Source of the DNA: Lysobacter avium
Lineage (GTDB): Bacteria; Pseudomonadota; Gammaproteobacteria; Xanthomonadales; Xanthomonadaceae
Length of the DNA stretch: 64,000 nucleotides
Direction: 5' to 3'
Assembly (NCBI RefSeq): GCF_015209745.1
Contig: NZ_CP063657.1
Location: forward strand, 2,046,001 to 2,110,000
The notes beneath the pieces are model-generated. The model did not search any database and was not told where the DNA came from. It saw nothing but the letters and a program-made list of their open reading frames with translations. The translations under genes were made by a program, and so were the position numbers. This document shows, piece by piece, positions 18,069-29,709 of this stretch. Position 1 is the stretch's first letter; each line of letters begins with the position of its first letter.

Positions 18069-19060
18069 GTGCGCGGAACCGGCCGCAGGCGCGACGCTCC
18101 CTTGCGCGCCGTCTTGCGGTGTTGAGCGTAGCGGTGCTGATGGCGCTTCCGGTGGCTGCGCTGGCTGACGCTGACGTGGAAAACTCTCCGGCAGCCGCCG
18201 CCATCACCGTCCCAGCACCTCCATCGACTGCCGCCGCGGTCGAGGCCCCGCCGCCGGTCCCACGCCGTGGCCTGGAGATCTACCGCCAGTTCCAGCAGGG
18301 CCGCGCCGATCAGGAGTGCAGCAGCGATGTCAGTCCACGCTGGAGCAAGCACTTTTCAGCCGCGCCCAAGCGCCTGGCCACCCCCAGCGACGACACCCTG
18401 CTGCTGTTCGGCTATGTGCTTGACGCGGTCCGCGCGGCGCATCTGCCCAGCGAATACGCCTTGATTCCCTTCGTGGAGAGCGGTTACCGCCCCGACGCGC
18501 GCAGTCCGTCCGGCCCGGTCGGCATGTGGCAGATGATCGAGCGCACGGCGCGCAACCACAAGGTGCCGATGCGCAACGGCTACGACGGCCGCCTGTCGCC
18601 GGTGGATTCCACCCGCGCCGCGGTGCGGTACCTGAAGACCCTGCACGGCATGTTCGCCGGCGACTGGCGGCTGGCCGCGATGGCCTACAACGCCGGCGAA
18701 TACCGGATCCTGGGCGCGCTCAAGAGCGGCGGGCAGCAGGCGCGCAACGCCGACCCGGCCAGCCTGGCCGGCGTTCCGGCAACCACGCAGGCATACGTAC
18801 GCAAACTGCAGGCGCTCTCGTGCGTCCTGGGCGATGCCAGGCAGCAGGAGTCGTGGGTCAAGGCGATGGACCGTCCTGCGCCGCGCCTGCAAGCAGTGAC
18901 ACTGGACGGGCAGACCCGCCGGATCACCGATTGGGCTGACCGTCACGGTCAGGATCCGGCGCGCGTCGGCCGGCTGAACCCGGTCTTCGGCGGCGGCCAG
19001 ATCGGTGCGAGCGGCGATACTCCATTGCGGCTGCTGGCACCGGAACTGGGCATCAATTAG
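18065..19060 (+). CDS. MltD-like lytic transglycosylase
   Basis: A 331-residue exported protein. Residues 13-35 are a basic and hydrophobic signal sequence, followed by a Pro/Ala linker. The SLT domain (about 110-260) has the catalytic Glu138 in [20 protein letters not shown], then MWQM and AYNAGEYR. Lytic transglycosylases cleave murein to 1,6-anhydro-muropeptides in the periplasm. The tail ([20 protein letters not shown]) looks like a degenerate LysM. It is shorter than E. coli MltD, which has two full LysM repeats. No lipobox is seen, so it is not evidently a lipoprotein. It is coupled to gloB. Confidence 0.85.
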   Translation: MSARNRPQARRSLARRLAVLSVAVLMALPVAALADADVENSPAAAAITVPAPPSTAAAVEAPPPVPRRGLEIYRQFQQGRADQECSSDVSPRWSKHFSAAPKRLATPSDDTLLLFGYVLDAVRAAHLPSEYALIPFVESGYRPDARSPSGPVGMWQMIERTARNHKVPMRNGYDGRLSPVDSTRAAVRYLKTLHGMFAGDWRLAAMAYNAGEYRILGALKSGGQQARNADPASLAGVPATTQAYVRKLQALSCVLGDARQQESWVKAMDRPAPRLQAVTLDGQTRRITDWADRHGQDPARVGRLNPVFGGGQIGASGDTPLRLLAPELGIN

Positions 19061-19076
19061 GCGCCGACCGCGCGGG

Positions 19077-19082
19077 TACAAT
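19077..19082 (+). promoter_or_regulatory. -10 element upstream of fabI
   Basis: TACAAT lies 52 bp upstream of the fabI start. No good -35 is seen 17 bp further up, so it is a weak or activator-dependent promoter at best. Confidence 0.35.
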
Positions 19083-19134
19083 ACCCCGGTTGCCCGACCA
19101 AGCCGGTCGTGGCTCTGGTCAAAGAGGAGCAACC

Positions 19135-19929
19135 ATGGGATTTCTGCAAGGCAAGCGTGCGCTGATCACGGGCATCGCCAGCGATCGTTCCATCGCCAGC
19201 GGCATCGCCGAAGCCATGCACCGCGAGGGCGCGGAGCTGGCATTCACCTATTTGAACGACAAGCTCAAACCGCGCGTCGAAAAGGCCGCCGCAGCACTGG
19301 GTAGCGATATCGTCCTGCCGCTGGATGTCTCCAGCGATGCGCAGATCGCCGACTGCTTCGACCAGCTGGGCAAGCATTGGGATGGCTTCGACATCCTCGT
19401 CCACGCCATCGCGTTTGCACCGCGTGAGGCGATCGAAGGCGAATTCCTGGACGGCCTGACGCGCGAGAACTGGGCCGTCGCGCACGACGTCTCCGCCTAT
19501 TCGCTGGCGGCCATTTCCAAGGCCGCGCGGCCGCTGATGGCGGGCCGCGACGGTGCGATCCTGACCCTGAGCTACCTGGGAGCCGTGCGCGCCCTGCAGA
19601 ACTACAACGTGATGGGGGTGGCCAAGGCCAGCCTGGAGGCGACGGTGCGCTACCTCGCGCTGAACCTTGGGCCGGAAGGTACCCGGGTCAACGCGATCTC
19701 CGCCGGACCGATCAAGACGCTCTCGGCAGCGGGCATTTCCAACTTCCGCAAGATGCTGGGCCAGTTCGAGAAGACCTCGCCCCTGCGCCGCACCGTCACC
19801 ATCGAGGACGTGGGCAACACGGCCGCCTTCCTGTGTTCCGATCTTGCCCGTGGCATCACCGGCGAGGTGACCTATGTCGACTCGGGCTACAACATCATGG
19901 GGATGAGCGGCGTCGGCAGCGACGACTGA
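19135..19929 (+). CDS. fabI: Enoyl-[acyl-carrier-protein] reductase (NADH)
   Basis: A 264-residue short-chain reductase that carries out the last step of fatty-acid elongation. N-terminal [20 protein letters not shown] is typical of FabI with its split glycine motif. The catalytic Tyr147 and Tyr157 and Lys164 (YNVMGVAK) have FabI spacing (Tyr-x6-Lys). The start at 19135 has GAGGAG six bases upstream. It is the target class of triclosan; I see no unusual residues at the active site. The gene ends in a strong bidirectional terminator. Confidence 0.97.
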   Translation: MGFLQGKRALITGIASDRSIASGIAEAMHREGAELAFTYLNDKLKPRVEKAAAALGSDIVLPLDVSSDAQIADCFDQLGKHWDGFDILVHAIAFAPREAIEGEFLDGLTRENWAVAHDVSAYSLAAISKAARPLMAGRDGAILTLSYLGAVRALQNYNVMGVAKASLEATVRYLALNLGPEGTRVNAISAGPIKTLSAAGISNFRKMLGQFEKTSPLRRTVTIEDVGNTAAFLCSDLARGITGEVTYVDSGYNIMGMSGVGSDD

Positions 19930-19948
19930 GGCTCGATAGCGTCGCAAG

Positions 19949-19975
19949 AAAAAGCCCGGCATTGCCGGGCTTTTT
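19949..19975. terminator. Bidirectional Rho-independent terminator, fabI/ppiD
   Basis: GCCCGGC and GCCGGGC (19954-19970) enclose an ATT loop, with AAAAA before and TTTTT after, so it works on both strands for the convergent fabI and ppiD genes. Confidence 0.93.
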
Positions 19976-19979
19976 CCTG

Positions 19980-21950
19980 TCAGAGATTCTGTTCCAGGAC
20001 GCGTATCTTCATGCTCTTGCGCATGCCGGCCACGAGCGCCTGCACGTCGTCGATACCGGCAGCCTGGCCGAGCTGCTGCTGCAACATCTCGCGCTGCTCC
20101 TGCGGAAACTCCGCGACGTTGCCCGGTATTACCTTGTCGACCGTAAACAGGACGATGCGGCCGTCCTCCAACACCTTGCTGCCGCTCGCCGGGCCGCCCT
20201 CCTTTGCCTGGACGGCAAAGAGCGCGTCCGACACGCCAGGCGCGATCAGCGGGGCGCCACGCGGAACGGCCGTCAGCGCTTCCGGCTCGGGCAGCGACTC
20301 GGCGCTGGCCACGTCGGCGAGCGACTCGCCCTTCTCCAGCCGCGACCGCAATGCGGTCGCCCGCTCCCGCGCTGCCTTCTCAAGACCGTCGCGGCGTACC
20401 GCTTCCACCACCTGATCGCGAACGGCCGCCAGGGGCTGGGCCTCGGCGGGCGTGTGCGATACCACCCGGATCCAGACGTTGTGGTCAGGTCCAACTTCGA
20501 TCGGGTCGCTGACCGTGCCGTCCTGGATCAGCACCTCGGAAAACGCCGCGCGCTTGACCGCGGGGCTGGCCGCGATACCGTCAGTGGAACTGGCGTCGAA
20601 GGGGCCGAGCTTCTGCACTTTGAGGTTGGCCGCCTCTGCCGCAAACCCCAGCCCGCTCGGATTCTCCAGCACGGCGTCCACCACGCGGCTGGACAGGTCG
20701 TTGAACATGCCCTCACGGTCGGCCTCTGCCTGCTCGCGTGCCAGCGTCTCACGCACGGCTTCGAAAGACTCCCGCTCGCCGGCCTTGACCTCGCGCAACC
20801 TGATCACGTGAAAGCCAAACTCGGTCTTGACCGGATCGCTGATCTCACCGGGAGCCATGGCAAACAGGGCGTCCTCCAGCGCACCCGGCATCATCCCGCG
20901 GTTGATCCAGCCCAGATCTCCTCCGGCGGACGCGGCGTCGTCACTGTTCTTCTCGGCAAGCGCGGCAAAATCCGTGCCCTCGGCGCGCGCCTGCGCCGCA
21001 AGTCCGGCTGCCTTCGCCTGCGCCGCCTGCACGGTCGCCGCGTCGGCATCCGGGTCGACTTCCACCAGGATGTGCGAGGCCAGGCGCTCCTCCTGCTCGG
21101 CGAACTTCTCGGACTGCTGGTCGTAGCGCTGACGCAGCGCGGCCTCGTCGGCCGGCGGGGGCGCGGGCATGTCAGCCGCCTCCAGCGAGATGTACTCGAT
21201 GGTGACCTGCTCGGGGGCGCGGTAGTCGGCCAGATGGGCGTCGTACCAGGCCTGCACCTGCGCATCTGGAACGGCAACCGTGCCCGGATCCGCCGCTGGG
21301 ACCACCACCACGGCGACGTCGCGTTGCTCGCCCAGCAGTCGGATCAGGCGATCCATCTCCGCGTCGGTCACGAAGTTGCTCTCCGCCAATGCGGTCATCA
21401 CCAGGCCCTGCTCAAGACTCTCGCGCACCAGCTGGTCGAACTGCGCCGGCGTCCGGGCGGGCACCTGGGAGGCAAGCGCGAGCTGGTAACGCTGGGGATC
21501 AAACCGTCCATCGACCTGGAAGGCGGGGATGCGCTGGATCTCATCGATCACCATCGAGTCGCTCACCGTCACCCCGGCAGCCTGCGCCGCCATCGCCTGG
21601 ATCTTCTGATCGATCAGGCTGTCCAGCACCGCACGCTTGTTTTCCATGTCCTCGAAGGCGCGGGCGTCGAACGCGTCGCCCTGGTCTGCCCGCTGTTGCT
21701 GGCGAACCTGCTCGAAACGGTTGCGGAACTCCTCGGTCGAGACTTCCTCATGCCGCCACAGCACCGATGCCGGCCAGAACGACGGCGCCGATGACCACCA
21801 CGTGGGTGGCGCCTTGATCGAGGCCACGGTGCTGGTGCCGCTCTGGACCAGGTACTGATCCAGCCCGAACAGCGCGAACGGAACGATCAAAATCGCCAGG
21901 ATCGTCATTGCGACCCAGCCGGTGGTCTTTTCTCGGATTTTTCGCAGCAT
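19980..21950 (-). CDS. ppiD: Periplasmic folding chaperone/prolyl isomerase PpiD
   Basis: A 656-residue membrane-anchored SurA-N/parvulin protein. Residues 15-32 form the single membrane anchor (AMTILAILIVPFALFGL) after a basic N terminus. The SurA-like chaperone region spans about 80-270, a parvulin domain about 290-390 (ASHILVEVDPDAD, GGDLGWINRGMMPGALEDAL, EFGFHVIRL), and a C-terminal chaperone-like region follows. It helps newly exported proteins fold at the translocon. It lies downstream of the lon-hupB-tRNA block, as in E. coli (lon-hupB-ppiD). Confidence 0.93.
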   Translation of the reverse strand: MLRKIREKTTGWVAMTILAILIVPFALFGLDQYLVQSGTSTVASIKAPPTWWSSAPSFWPASVLWRHEEVSTEEFRNRFEQVRQQQRADQGDAFDARAFEDMENKRAVLDSLIDQKIQAMAAQAAGVTVSDSMVIDEIQRIPAFQVDGRFDPQRYQLALASQVPARTPAQFDQLVRESLEQGLVMTALAESNFVTDAEMDRLIRLLGEQRDVAVVVVPAADPGTVAVPDAQVQAWYDAHLADYRAPEQVTIEYISLEAADMPAPPPADEAALRQRYDQQSEKFAEQEERLASHILVEVDPDADAATVQAAQAKAAGLAAQARAEGTDFAALAEKNSDDAASAGGDLGWINRGMMPGALEDALFAMAPGEISDPVKTEFGFHVIRLREVKAGERESFEAVRETLAREQAEADREGMFNDLSSRVVDAVLENPSGLGFAAEAANLKVQKLGPFDASSTDGIAASPAVKRAAFSEVLIQDGTVSDPIEVGPDHNVWIRVVSHTPAEAQPLAAVRDQVVEAVRRDGLEKAARERATALRSRLEKGESLADVASAESLPEPEALTAVPRGAPLIAPGVSDALFAVQAKEGGPASGSKVLEDGRIVLFTVDKVIPGNVAEFPQEQREMLQQQLGQAAGIDDVQALVAGMRKSMKIRVLEQNL

Positions 21951-22096
21951 GATGCAATCTGGTCAGGGCGGAAGCCGCACAGTTTACCGTGGATGGACGG
22001 CGCGGGCCCGCCGCGGCGACAACCGGACCTTGATCACTATCGGCGGTGGTGGCGGTTGTATCCCGGGGTGATCGCGGGCAATGACCTGGAATGCAA

Positions 22097-22127
22097 AACG
22101 CCCGCAAATCATCGATTTGCAGGCGTT
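22097..22127 (-). terminator. Terminator of the hupB/tRNA-Val-Asp-Asp unit
   Basis: Two 14-base arms (22097-22110 and 22114-22127) match at 13 positions around an ATC loop. On the minus strand the hairpin is followed by TTTT. It lies just after the last tRNA-Asp and before ppiD, whose own promoter should therefore lie in 21951-22096. Confidence 0.85.
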
Positions 22128-22137
22128 CTGGATTTAC

Positions 22138-22214
22138 TGGCGGAGCGGACGGGACTCGAACCCGCGACCTCCGGCGTGACAGGCCAGCATTCTAACCAAC
22201 TGAACTACCGCTCC
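22138..22214 (-). tRNA. tRNA-Asp (GTC), copy 2
   Basis: 77 nt including CCA. Acceptor GGAGCGG pairs with CCGCTCC. The anticodon loop CTGTCAC gives GTC. It is identical to the upstream copy at 22314-22390 except for one acceptor base pair (C-G here, U-A there). Confidence 0.98.
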
Positions 22215-22313
22215 GCGCTTTGAACTCGTCAAACTGGCAACGAAACCGGCATGCCGGAACAGCGCTGCTGTCTGGACCGGCCGCCTCTACTGCTCAGCAA
22301 GCCTGGATGAAAC

Positions 22314-22390
22314 TGGCGGAGTGGACGGGACTCGAACCCGCGACCTCCGGCGTGACAGGCCAGCATTCTAACCAACTGAACTACCACTCC
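22314..22390 (-). tRNA. tRNA-Asp (GTC), copy 1
   Basis: 77 nt including CCA, acceptor GGAGTGG/CCACTCC, anticodon GTC. It is separated by 99 bp from the second copy. Confidence 0.98.
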
Positions 22391-22416
22391 GCACTTTTAA
22401 CCTTGTAACCCGGCGC

Positions 22417-22491
22417 TGGTGGGTGCTGAGGGTTTCGAACCCCCGACCCTCTCCGTGTAAAGGAGACGCTCTACCACTGAGCTAAGCACCC
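22417..22491 (-). tRNA. tRNA-Val (TAC)
   Basis: 75 nt including CCA; acceptor GGGTGCT pairs with AGCACCC; anticodon loop TTTACAC gives TAC. It is 43 bp downstream of hupB. Confidence 0.98.
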
Positions 22492-22534
22492 GAAATTCAG
22501 ACTGGGCAAATGTCACTGCCCGGTGGGTAGCCGC

Positions 22535-22807
22535 TTAGTTTACAGCGTCCTTCAGGGCTTTGCCAGCCTTGAACGCAGGATTGTTCGACGCCTTGATCTG
22601 GATGGTTTCGCCGGTCTTCGGGTTGCGACCCTGACGGGCGGCACGGTTGCGGACCTGGAACGTACCGAAGCCGACGAGTGTGATGGAGTCGCCCTTCTTC
22701 AGTGCATCGGTGATCACGCTGACCATCGCGTCAACCGCGCTGGATGCATCGGCCTTGGAAAGCTCCGCGGCATCGGCGACGGCGTTGACGAATTCAGTCT
22801 TGTTCAT
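22535..22807 (-). CDS. hupB: DNA-binding protein HU
   Basis: A 90-residue HU subunit, the standard length. It starts MNKTEFVNAVADAAELSKAD and has the DNA-binding arm GRNPKTGETIQIKASNNPAF. HU bends and compacts DNA. It lies downstream of lon with its own promoter and upstream of three tRNA genes. A run resembling AGGGAG lies before the ATG on the minus strand. Confidence 0.98.
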   Translation of the reverse strand: MNKTEFVNAVADAAELSKADASSAVDAMVSVITDALKKGDSITLVGFGTFQVRNRAARQGRNPKTGETIQIKASNNPAFKAGKALKDAVN

Positions 22808-22937
22808 TCAATTTGACTCCCTGAGCGGTTTCACCGCGTGTGCTTGAAATCGAAGTGCCAGCGTACATGACAGCGCTCCGATCGACTTTGCCGCCTCGCC
22901 CTGCCGCAGGACGGCTTTCGCGAAACGGTTGCTGGCC

Positions 22938-22966
22938 GTTATACCAGCGGGGTTTTCACGGCGCAA
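22938..22966 (-). promoter_or_regulatory. Sigma-70-type promoter of hupB
   Basis: On the minus strand TTGCGC (22966-22961) and TATAAC (22943-22938) are 17 bp apart. The start would fall near 22931, giving a leader of about 125 nt. Confidence 0.65.
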
Positions 22967-22968
22967 GA

Positions 22969-22997
22969 CTGAAACCCAGCAACGACGCGGGTTTCAG
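22969..22997 (-). terminator. Inverted repeat after lon
   Basis: CTGAAACCC and GGGTTTCAG are perfect 9-bp arms around an 11-base loop, 36 bp after the lon stop. Only a short T-containing stretch follows on the minus strand and it abuts the hupB -35, so termination is a guess. Confidence 0.45.
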
Positions 22998-23032
22998 CCG
23001 TATTTTGCGGTTTTCGACTGCTCTTGCCGCGA

Positions 23033-25477
23033 TCAGTGCTTGACCCCGGCACGCGCGCTGCGCTCGCCCTTGCGAGGTGCCGGCAGGTCGGCCTGCCCGG
23101 CCGGCGCCAACGGCGTCAGCGGGCGTTCCAGGGCGATGTCGAGCACCTCGTCGATCCAGCGGGCCGGGACGATTTTCAACCCATCGGTCACCGCCTTGGG
23201 AAGATCGACCAGATCCTTCTTGTTTTCCTCCGGGATGACCACCGTGGTGATCCCGCCGCGCAGCGCCGCAAGGAGCTTTTCCTTCAGGCCACCGATGGGA
23301 AGCACGCGACCGCGCAGGGTGATCTCCCCGGTCATGGCAACCTCGGCGCGAACCGGGTTCTTGGTCAAGGTGGACACGAGCGCGGTCACCATCGCGATGC
23401 CGGCACTGGGTCCGTCCTTGGGCGTGGCACCCTCGGGAACGTGGACGTGGACGTCGTGCTTTTCCAGAAATCCAAGATCGATGCCCAGCTGTTCGGTACG
23501 CGCGCGCACCACCGACAGGGCAGCGGAGGCGGATTCCTTCATTACGTCGCCCAGTTGACCGGTCAGCAGCAACTGGCCCTTGCCAGGCACCAGCGTTGAC
23601 TCGACCTGCAGCAGCTCGCCGCCCACTTCCGTCCAGGCCAGGCCGGTGACCAGGCCGATCTCGTTCTGTTCCTCGGCACGGCCGAAGTCGAAGCGACGCA
23701 CGCCCAGGTACTTGTCCAGGTTCTTGCTGGTGACCGCCAGCGGTGCCTTGCGTGCCTTCGGCTGGGGTCCGGCAAGGGCGATTTCCTTGACCACCTTGCG
23801 GCAGATCTTGGCGATCTCGCGCTCCAGGTTCCGCACCCCCGCCTCACGGGTGTAATAGCGCACGATGTCGTGCACCGCCGCCTCGGCAATCTTCAGCTCC
23901 CCGGGCTTGAGCCCGTTGGCCTTGAGCTGCTTGGGCAAGAGGTATCGCATCGCGATATTCACCTTCTCGTCCTCGGTGTAGCCCGGGATCCGGATCACTT
24001 CCATCCGGTCCAGCAACGGGCCGGGGATGTTGAGCGAGTTGGCGGTGGCGACGAACATCACTTCGCTCAGGTCCAGATCGACCTCCAGGTAATGGTCGTT
24101 GAAGGCGTTGTTCTGCTCCGGGTCCAGCACCTCCAGCAGCGCGGACGAGGGATCACCGCGGAAATCCATCGACATCTTGTCGATCTCATCGAGCATGAAC
24201 AGGGGGTTGCGGGTCCCGGCCTTGGTCAGGTTCTGTACCACCCGGCCCGGCATGGATCCCACGTAGGTGCGGCGGTGGCCACGGATCTCGGCCTCATCAC
24301 GCACGCCGCCCAGCGACATGCGCACGAACTTGCGGTTGGTCGCCTTGGCGATCGACTGCCCCAGCGAGGTCTTGCCCACGCCGGGCGGGCCGACCAGGCA
24401 CAGGATCGCGCCCTTCATCTGCTTCACGCGGGTCTGCACGGCGAGGTACTCGAGGATGCGCTCCTTGACCTTCTCCAGCCCGTAGTGGTCCGCGTCGAGC
24501 ACGTCCTGGGCCGCCTTCAGGTCCTTGCGCACCTTGCTGCGCTTCTTCCATGGCACGCCCAGCAGCCAGTCCAGGTAGTTGCGCACCACCGCGGCCTCCG
24601 CCGACATCGGCGACATCTGCTTGAGCTTGTTCAGCTCGCTCTTGGCCTTGGCCTCCACCGGTTTGGGCATGCCGGCCTCGGCGATCTTGCGGGTCAGCTC
24701 CTCGATGTCATTGGGCATGTCATCGATCTCGCCCAGCTCCTTCTGGATCGCCTTCATCTGCTCGTTGAGGTAGTACTCGCGCTGGCTCTTCTCCATCTGG
24801 CCCTTGACCCGGCCACGGATGCGCTTCTCGAGCTGCTGGACGTCGATCTCGCCGTCCACCAGGCCGATCAGCTGCTCCAGGCGCGCGCCGATGCCGTGGG
24901 TCTCCAGCAGGCGCTGCTTGTCGGAGATGCGCACGCCCAGGTGCGCCGCCACCGTATCGGCCAGGCGGCCGGGCTCATCGATGCCCGACAGCGTCTGCAT
25001 CAGCTCCGGCGGCAGCTTGCGGTTGGTCTTGATGTACTGCTCGAACAGGGTCATCAGCGAACGCATGACGGCCTCGATCTCGCGCTCCTCGCGATCGACT
25101 TCGGCCGGGATCTCCTGCGCCCGTCCGCGCAGCGCGCCATCGGTCTCGACCACCTGGTCGACCTTGGCCCGCGATACACCTTCCACCAGCACCTTGATGG
25201 TCCCGTCGGGCAGCTTCAGCAGTTGCAGGACGTGGGAGAGCGTACCGACCTCGAACAGGTCGTCGGCACCCGGATCATCGGTCTCGGCGGCTTTCTGGGC
25301 GACCAGCAGGATCTGCTTGTCGCCTTCCATCGCCGCCTCGAGTGCACGGATCGACTTGTCGCGGCCCACGAACAGGGGGATCACCATGTGCGGGAACACG
25401 ACGACATCGCGCAGCGGCAACACCGGCAGATCCAGTGGCCCCTCCTCGGTCGTCACGCGCTCTGTGGATTTGGTCAT
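23033..25477 (-). CDS. lon: ATP-dependent protease La (Lon)
   Basis: An 814-residue LonA. In order: N-terminal substrate domain ([23 protein letters not shown]), coiled-coil linker (about residues 190-280), AAA+ module with Walker [10 protein letters not shown] and Walker [10 protein letters not shown], and the C-terminal protease with the Ser-Lys dyad in [11 protein letters not shown] and [10 protein letters not shown]. It degrades misfolded and regulatory proteins. ATG 25477 has GGAG six bases upstream on the minus strand. A heat-shock promoter lies about 90 bp upstream. Confidence 0.98.
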   Translation of the reverse strand: MTKSTERVTTEEGPLDLPVLPLRDVVVFPHMVIPLFVGRDKSIRALEAAMEGDKQILLVAQKAAETDDPGADDLFEVGTLSHVLQLLKLPDGTIKVLVEGVSRAKVDQVVETDGALRGRAQEIPAEVDREEREIEAVMRSLMTLFEQYIKTNRKLPPELMQTLSGIDEPGRLADTVAAHLGVRISDKQRLLETHGIGARLEQLIGLVDGEIDVQQLEKRIRGRVKGQMEKSQREYYLNEQMKAIQKELGEIDDMPNDIEELTRKIAEAGMPKPVEAKAKSELNKLKQMSPMSAEAAVVRNYLDWLLGVPWKKRSKVRKDLKAAQDVLDADHYGLEKVKERILEYLAVQTRVKQMKGAILCLVGPPGVGKTSLGQSIAKATNRKFVRMSLGGVRDEAEIRGHRRTYVGSMPGRVVQNLTKAGTRNPLFMLDEIDKMSMDFRGDPSSALLEVLDPEQNNAFNDHYLEVDLDLSEVMFVATANSLNIPGPLLDRMEVIRIPGYTEDEKVNIAMRYLLPKQLKANGLKPGELKIAEAAVHDIVRYYTREAGVRNLEREIAKICRKVVKEIALAGPQPKARKAPLAVTSKNLDKYLGVRRFDFGRAEEQNEIGLVTGLAWTEVGGELLQVESTLVPGKGQLLLTGQLGDVMKESASAALSVVRARTEQLGIDLGFLEKHDVHVHVPEGATPKDGPSAGIAMVTALVSTLTKNPVRAEVAMTGEITLRGRVLPIGGLKEKLLAALRGGITTVVIPEENKKDLVDLPKAVTDGLKIVPARWIDEVLDIALERPLTPLAPAGQADLPAPRKGERSARAGVKH

Positions 25478-25564
25478 TTGGAACTCCGGTCGTTCATGCG
25501 GTCGCCCGCACAAGGCGGGGCCGCGAAAAAAAGGAAGGTGCCGGGAACGCCGGCCATGCCTTGA

Positions 25565-25594
25565 TTTATGGGGGCCGCAGTGAGGGGTTGCAAG
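25565..25594 (-). promoter_or_regulatory. Heat-shock (sigma-32) promoter of lon
   Basis: On the minus strand CTTGCA (25594-25589) is followed after 15 bp by CCCCAT (25573-25568) and then AAA. This matches the sigma-32 consensus CTTGAA-N13-17-CCCCAT at 11 of 12 positions and lies about 90 bp before the lon ATG. Confidence 0.85.
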
Positions 25595-25641
25595 CGCGTT
25601 GTTCATCTGGCGCAGGCTGGAAGTCGCTGGCCGAAACGAAA

Positions 25642-25669
25642 TCAGCCACTTGCGCGGGCAAGTGGCTGA
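25642..25669 (-). terminator. Terminator of clpX
   Basis: CAGCCACTTGC and GCAAGTGGCTG form 11-bp arms around a short loop, followed on the minus strand by the T-rich ATTTCGTTT. It is 40 bp after the clpX stop, so lon needs its own promoter. Confidence 0.75.
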
Positions 25670-25709
25670 TCGGTGTCGCTCAAACGGTCGCAACCCGCTA
25701 CACCTTGAC

Positions 25710-27002
<1,293 letters not shown>

Positions 27003-27098
27003 GCGCTTGCCTGGATCGTCTTGGCTGAAACACAGCCCCGGGAACGCCTGTCCGGGACAATGGGTTCCTGCGTGGTTTGGTTTGAGGGTAGCACAGCG

Positions 27099-27126
27099 GG
27101 CGGGCCCGGAAAGTCACGGGCCCGCC
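27099..27126. repeat. Inverted repeat between clpP and clpX
   Basis: GGCGGGCCCG and CGGGCCCGCC are perfect 10-bp arms with an 8-base loop. No T run follows on the minus strand, so it may attenuate or protect the mRNA between clpP and clpX and not fully terminate. Confidence 0.6.
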
Positions 27127-27189
27127 GCCTAATACCGTTTGAAATCAGTACGTTGCGAGAAATCGCCTAGTATCCACTCGGCGCCGGTG

Positions 27190-27816
27190 TCAGCTCGCCT
27201 GGATCGACTCTTCGGGTCGGCGCTCGAGCACCTCGTCGACCAGCCCGTAGTCGCGTGCCGCCTCGGCACCCTTGAAGTTGTCGCGGTCGGTATCGCGCGC
27301 GATCGTCTCCAGCGGCTGGCCGGTGTGGCGCGACAACACCTCGTTGAGGCGCTGCTTCAATGCGAGGATCTCGCGGGCGTGGATCTCGATGTCGGTGGCC
27401 TGGCCCTGGAAGCCGCCGAGCGGCTGATGGATCATCACCCGCGAATTGGGCAACGCATAACGCTTGCCCTTCGCGCCCGACGCCAGCAACAGCGCGCCCA
27501 TGGACGCCGCCTGGCCGACGCAGATCGTGCTCACGTCGGGCCGGATGTACTGCATGGTGTCGTAGATCGCCATGCCGGCGGTGACCACGCCGCCGGGCGA
27601 GTTGATATAGAGGCTGATGTCCTTCTCGGGATTTTCCGCCTCGAGGAAGAGCATCTGGGCCACGATCACATTGGCCACGTGGTCGTCGATGGGACCAACC
27701 AGGAAGATCACCCGCTCCTTGAGCAGGCGCGAGTAGATGTCGTACGCGCGCTCACCACGGCTGGTCTGTTCGACCACCATCGGCACGAGGTTCAGGGCTT
27801 TTGTTTGCTTATCCAT
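27190..27816 (-). CDS. clpP: ATP-dependent Clp protease proteolytic subunit ClpP
   Basis: A 208-residue ClpP with the catalytic triad Ser105 (GQAASMGA), His130 (MIHQP) and Asp179. The motif SPGG forms the oxyanion region. It forms a tetradecameric chamber with ClpX (next gene) and, elsewhere, ClpA. ATG 27816 fits the family's N terminus and propeptide length; the open frame further upstream has no similarity. A sigma-32-like promoter lies about 45 bp upstream. Confidence 0.98.
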   Translation of the reverse strand: MDKQTKALNLVPMVVEQTSRGERAYDIYSRLLKERVIFLVGPIDDHVANVIVAQMLFLEAENPEKDISLYINSPGGVVTAGMAIYDTMQYIRPDVSTICVGQAASMGALLLASGAKGKRYALPNSRVMIHQPLGGFQGQATDIEIHAREILALKQRLNEVLSRHTGQPLETIARDTDRDNFKGAEAARDYGLVDEVLERRPEESIQAS

Positions 27817-27861
27817 CAAAACGGCACCTTGGCTGGCATTGCATGGGCTGACCCAATCAAC

Positions 27862-27888
27862 GTGGGGTCGACCGGGCCGCGACGCAAG
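27862..27888 (-). promoter_or_regulatory. Possible sigma-32 promoter of clpP
   Basis: On the minus strand CTTGCG (27888-27883) and CCCCAC (27867-27862) are separated by 15 bp. That is three mismatches to the 12-base consensus, weaker than the lon promoter, but the placement between tig and clpP makes sense. Confidence 0.5.
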
Positions 27889-27933
27889 GGCCGCCGGAGC
27901 CCGCATGAGGCGGAAACCGGCAAGCCGGATCGA

Positions 27934-29232
27934 CTACTGACGGATGGCGTCGGCGAACTCGAGCGGCTGCTCGGTGTGCTCGGCGCGCTCGGCGATCCAG
28001 TCGATCACCTGCTCTTCCATGACACGCCCCTGCAGGCCGCGCATCAGGTCCTGGTCATTGCGGTAGAGCTCGATGACCTGCTCGGGTTCCTCGTAGGTGG
28101 AGGCAATCAGGTTCAGGGTCTCGTTGACCCGCTTTGGATCGAGCTTGAGGTCGTTGCTGCGGGCCACTTCACCCACCAGCAGGCCGACCAGCACGCGCTT
28201 GCGGGCGCTGTCCATGAACTGCACATGCGCGTCGGCGGAAAGCTCGGCGTTGCGACCTTGGCGACGGGCCTGTTCAACGGCCTGCGCAGCCATGTCACGG
28301 GCCTCGTTCTCGACCAGCTTCGGCGGCATTTCCACCTCGGCGTAGGCCGCGACCAGCTGCTCGCTGACCTCGCGGCGCAGGCGGCTCATCAGGGCGCCCT
28401 TCAGCTCGCGCTCCAGATTGCTGCGGATATCGGAGCGGAACTGTTCGACATCGCCGCTGCGGATGCCGAAACTCTTGATGAACCCGGCGTCCACCTCGGG
28501 CAGATGCGGCTCGGACACCTTGCCGACCTTCAGGTTGACCACGACGGTCTTGCCCGCCAGCGCGGGCACGCGCCAATCGGCCGGGAACTGGACATCGACT
28601 TCCTTCTCATCGCCCGCCTTCATGCCCTTCAGCTCGGCCTCGATGGCCGGCAGCATGCCGCCGGAGCCGATCACCGTGGTGCCGCGCTCGGCGCCTTCGG
28701 CCGGCATGCGCTCGCCCTCGACCGTGGAGAAGGTCTCCAGCTCCACCGCGTCGCCGTCCTGGGCGCCGCGCTCGACTTCGTTCCAGCTGCGGCGCTGCAG
28801 TCGCAGGTTCTCGACCATGGTGTCGATGTCGGCGTCCTTCACCTCGGAGGTGTTGCGGACGATCTTCAGGCCGGACACGTCGATATCGCCAAAGTCAGGC
28901 ACGACCTCGAAGGTCGCCACGTAGGCCAGTTCGTCAGCGTTGTCGCTGGCCGGCTCGATGGCCGGGCTGCCGGCGATCTTCAGCGACTGCTCGCGCACCG
29001 CGTTGCCGAAGCTGTCGCGCACGAGTGCGTCGAGGACTTCGGCGCGGACCTGCTGACCGAAGCGCTGCTCGATGACCTTGGGCGGGATGCGTCCGGGACG
29101 GAAGCCCTTGATCCGCGCCGTGCGCGAGATCTCGCGCAAACGGCCACCGACTTCACTCTGGTAGCGGTCCGACGGGAGGTTGAAGGTCATGCGGCGTTCA
29201 AGGGCACCGAGCGATTCGACCGAAACTTGCAT
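27934..29232 (-). CDS. tig: Trigger factor
   Basis: A 432-residue ribosome-bound chaperone. The N-terminal ribosome-binding tail has [13 protein letters not shown] (signature GFRxGxxP), the FKBP-type PPIase domain spans about 150-245, and the rest forms the helical arms. AGGAG lies five bases before ATG 29232 on the minus strand. It heads the tig-clpP-clpX-lon series, so folding and degradation genes are adjacent. tRNA-Leu lies just upstream. Confidence 0.98.
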   Translation of the reverse strand: MQVSVESLGALERRMTFNLPSDRYQSEVGGRLREISRTARIKGFRPGRIPPKVIEQRFGQQVRAEVLDALVRDSFGNAVREQSLKIAGSPAIEPASDNADELAYVATFEVVPDFGDIDVSGLKIVRNTSEVKDADIDTMVENLRLQRRSWNEVERGAQDGDAVELETFSTVEGERMPAEGAERGTTVIGSGGMLPAIEAELKGMKAGDEKEVDVQFPADWRVPALAGKTVVVNLKVGKVSEPHLPEVDAGFIKSFGIRSGDVEQFRSDIRSNLERELKGALMSRLRREVSEQLVAAYAEVEMPPKLVENEARDMAAQAVEQARRQGRNAELSADAHVQFMDSARKRVLVGLLVGEVARSNDLKLDPKRVNETLNLIASTYEEPEQVIELYRNDQDLMRGLQGRVMEEQVIDWIAERAEHTEQPLEFADAIRQ

Positions 29233-29410
29233 ATCCACTCCTGCAACCGCGGCGAACACCGACGGCACGTTGATTTGATGTTGGGCCAGGCAGACCACGG
29301 CGAGCCCGGGCCCGGCGCGGGTGAACGCGATAGTCTGGCGGATTACGCCCCCGGCTGCCAGTCTTTTCCCGGCACCTGCGAAGTCCCTTCGGCCGCGCCC
29401 GGGGCCACGA

Positions 29411-29495
<85 letters not shown>

Positions 29496-29594
29496 TTGCT
29501 GTCACATGGCCACGGCGATCGCAGGATAGGGGCGAACGCGGGTGCCAGGCAATAAAAAGGGCGCCGGGGACTGATCCCTGGCACCCGTTCTATC

Positions 29595-29670
29595 TGGTGG
29601 GCCGTGATGGATTCGAACCATCGACCTATTGATTAAGAGTCAACTGCTCTACCAACTGAGCTAACGGCCC
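29595..29670 (-). tRNA. tRNA-Lys (CTT)
   Basis: 76 nt with CCA; acceptor GGGCCGT pairs with ACGGCCC; anticodon loop CTCTTAA gives CTT. Confidence 0.97.
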
Positions 29671-29709
29671 GGAACACGCGGAATTGTACAGCACAATCCC
29701 TGAAAAAAT

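Noticed and set aside
29233..29410. A promoter for tig in the gap after tRNA-Leu
   Set aside because: I could not find a -35/-10 pair with proper spacing or a sigma-32 motif; tig may be read from the tRNA promoter or an atypical one.
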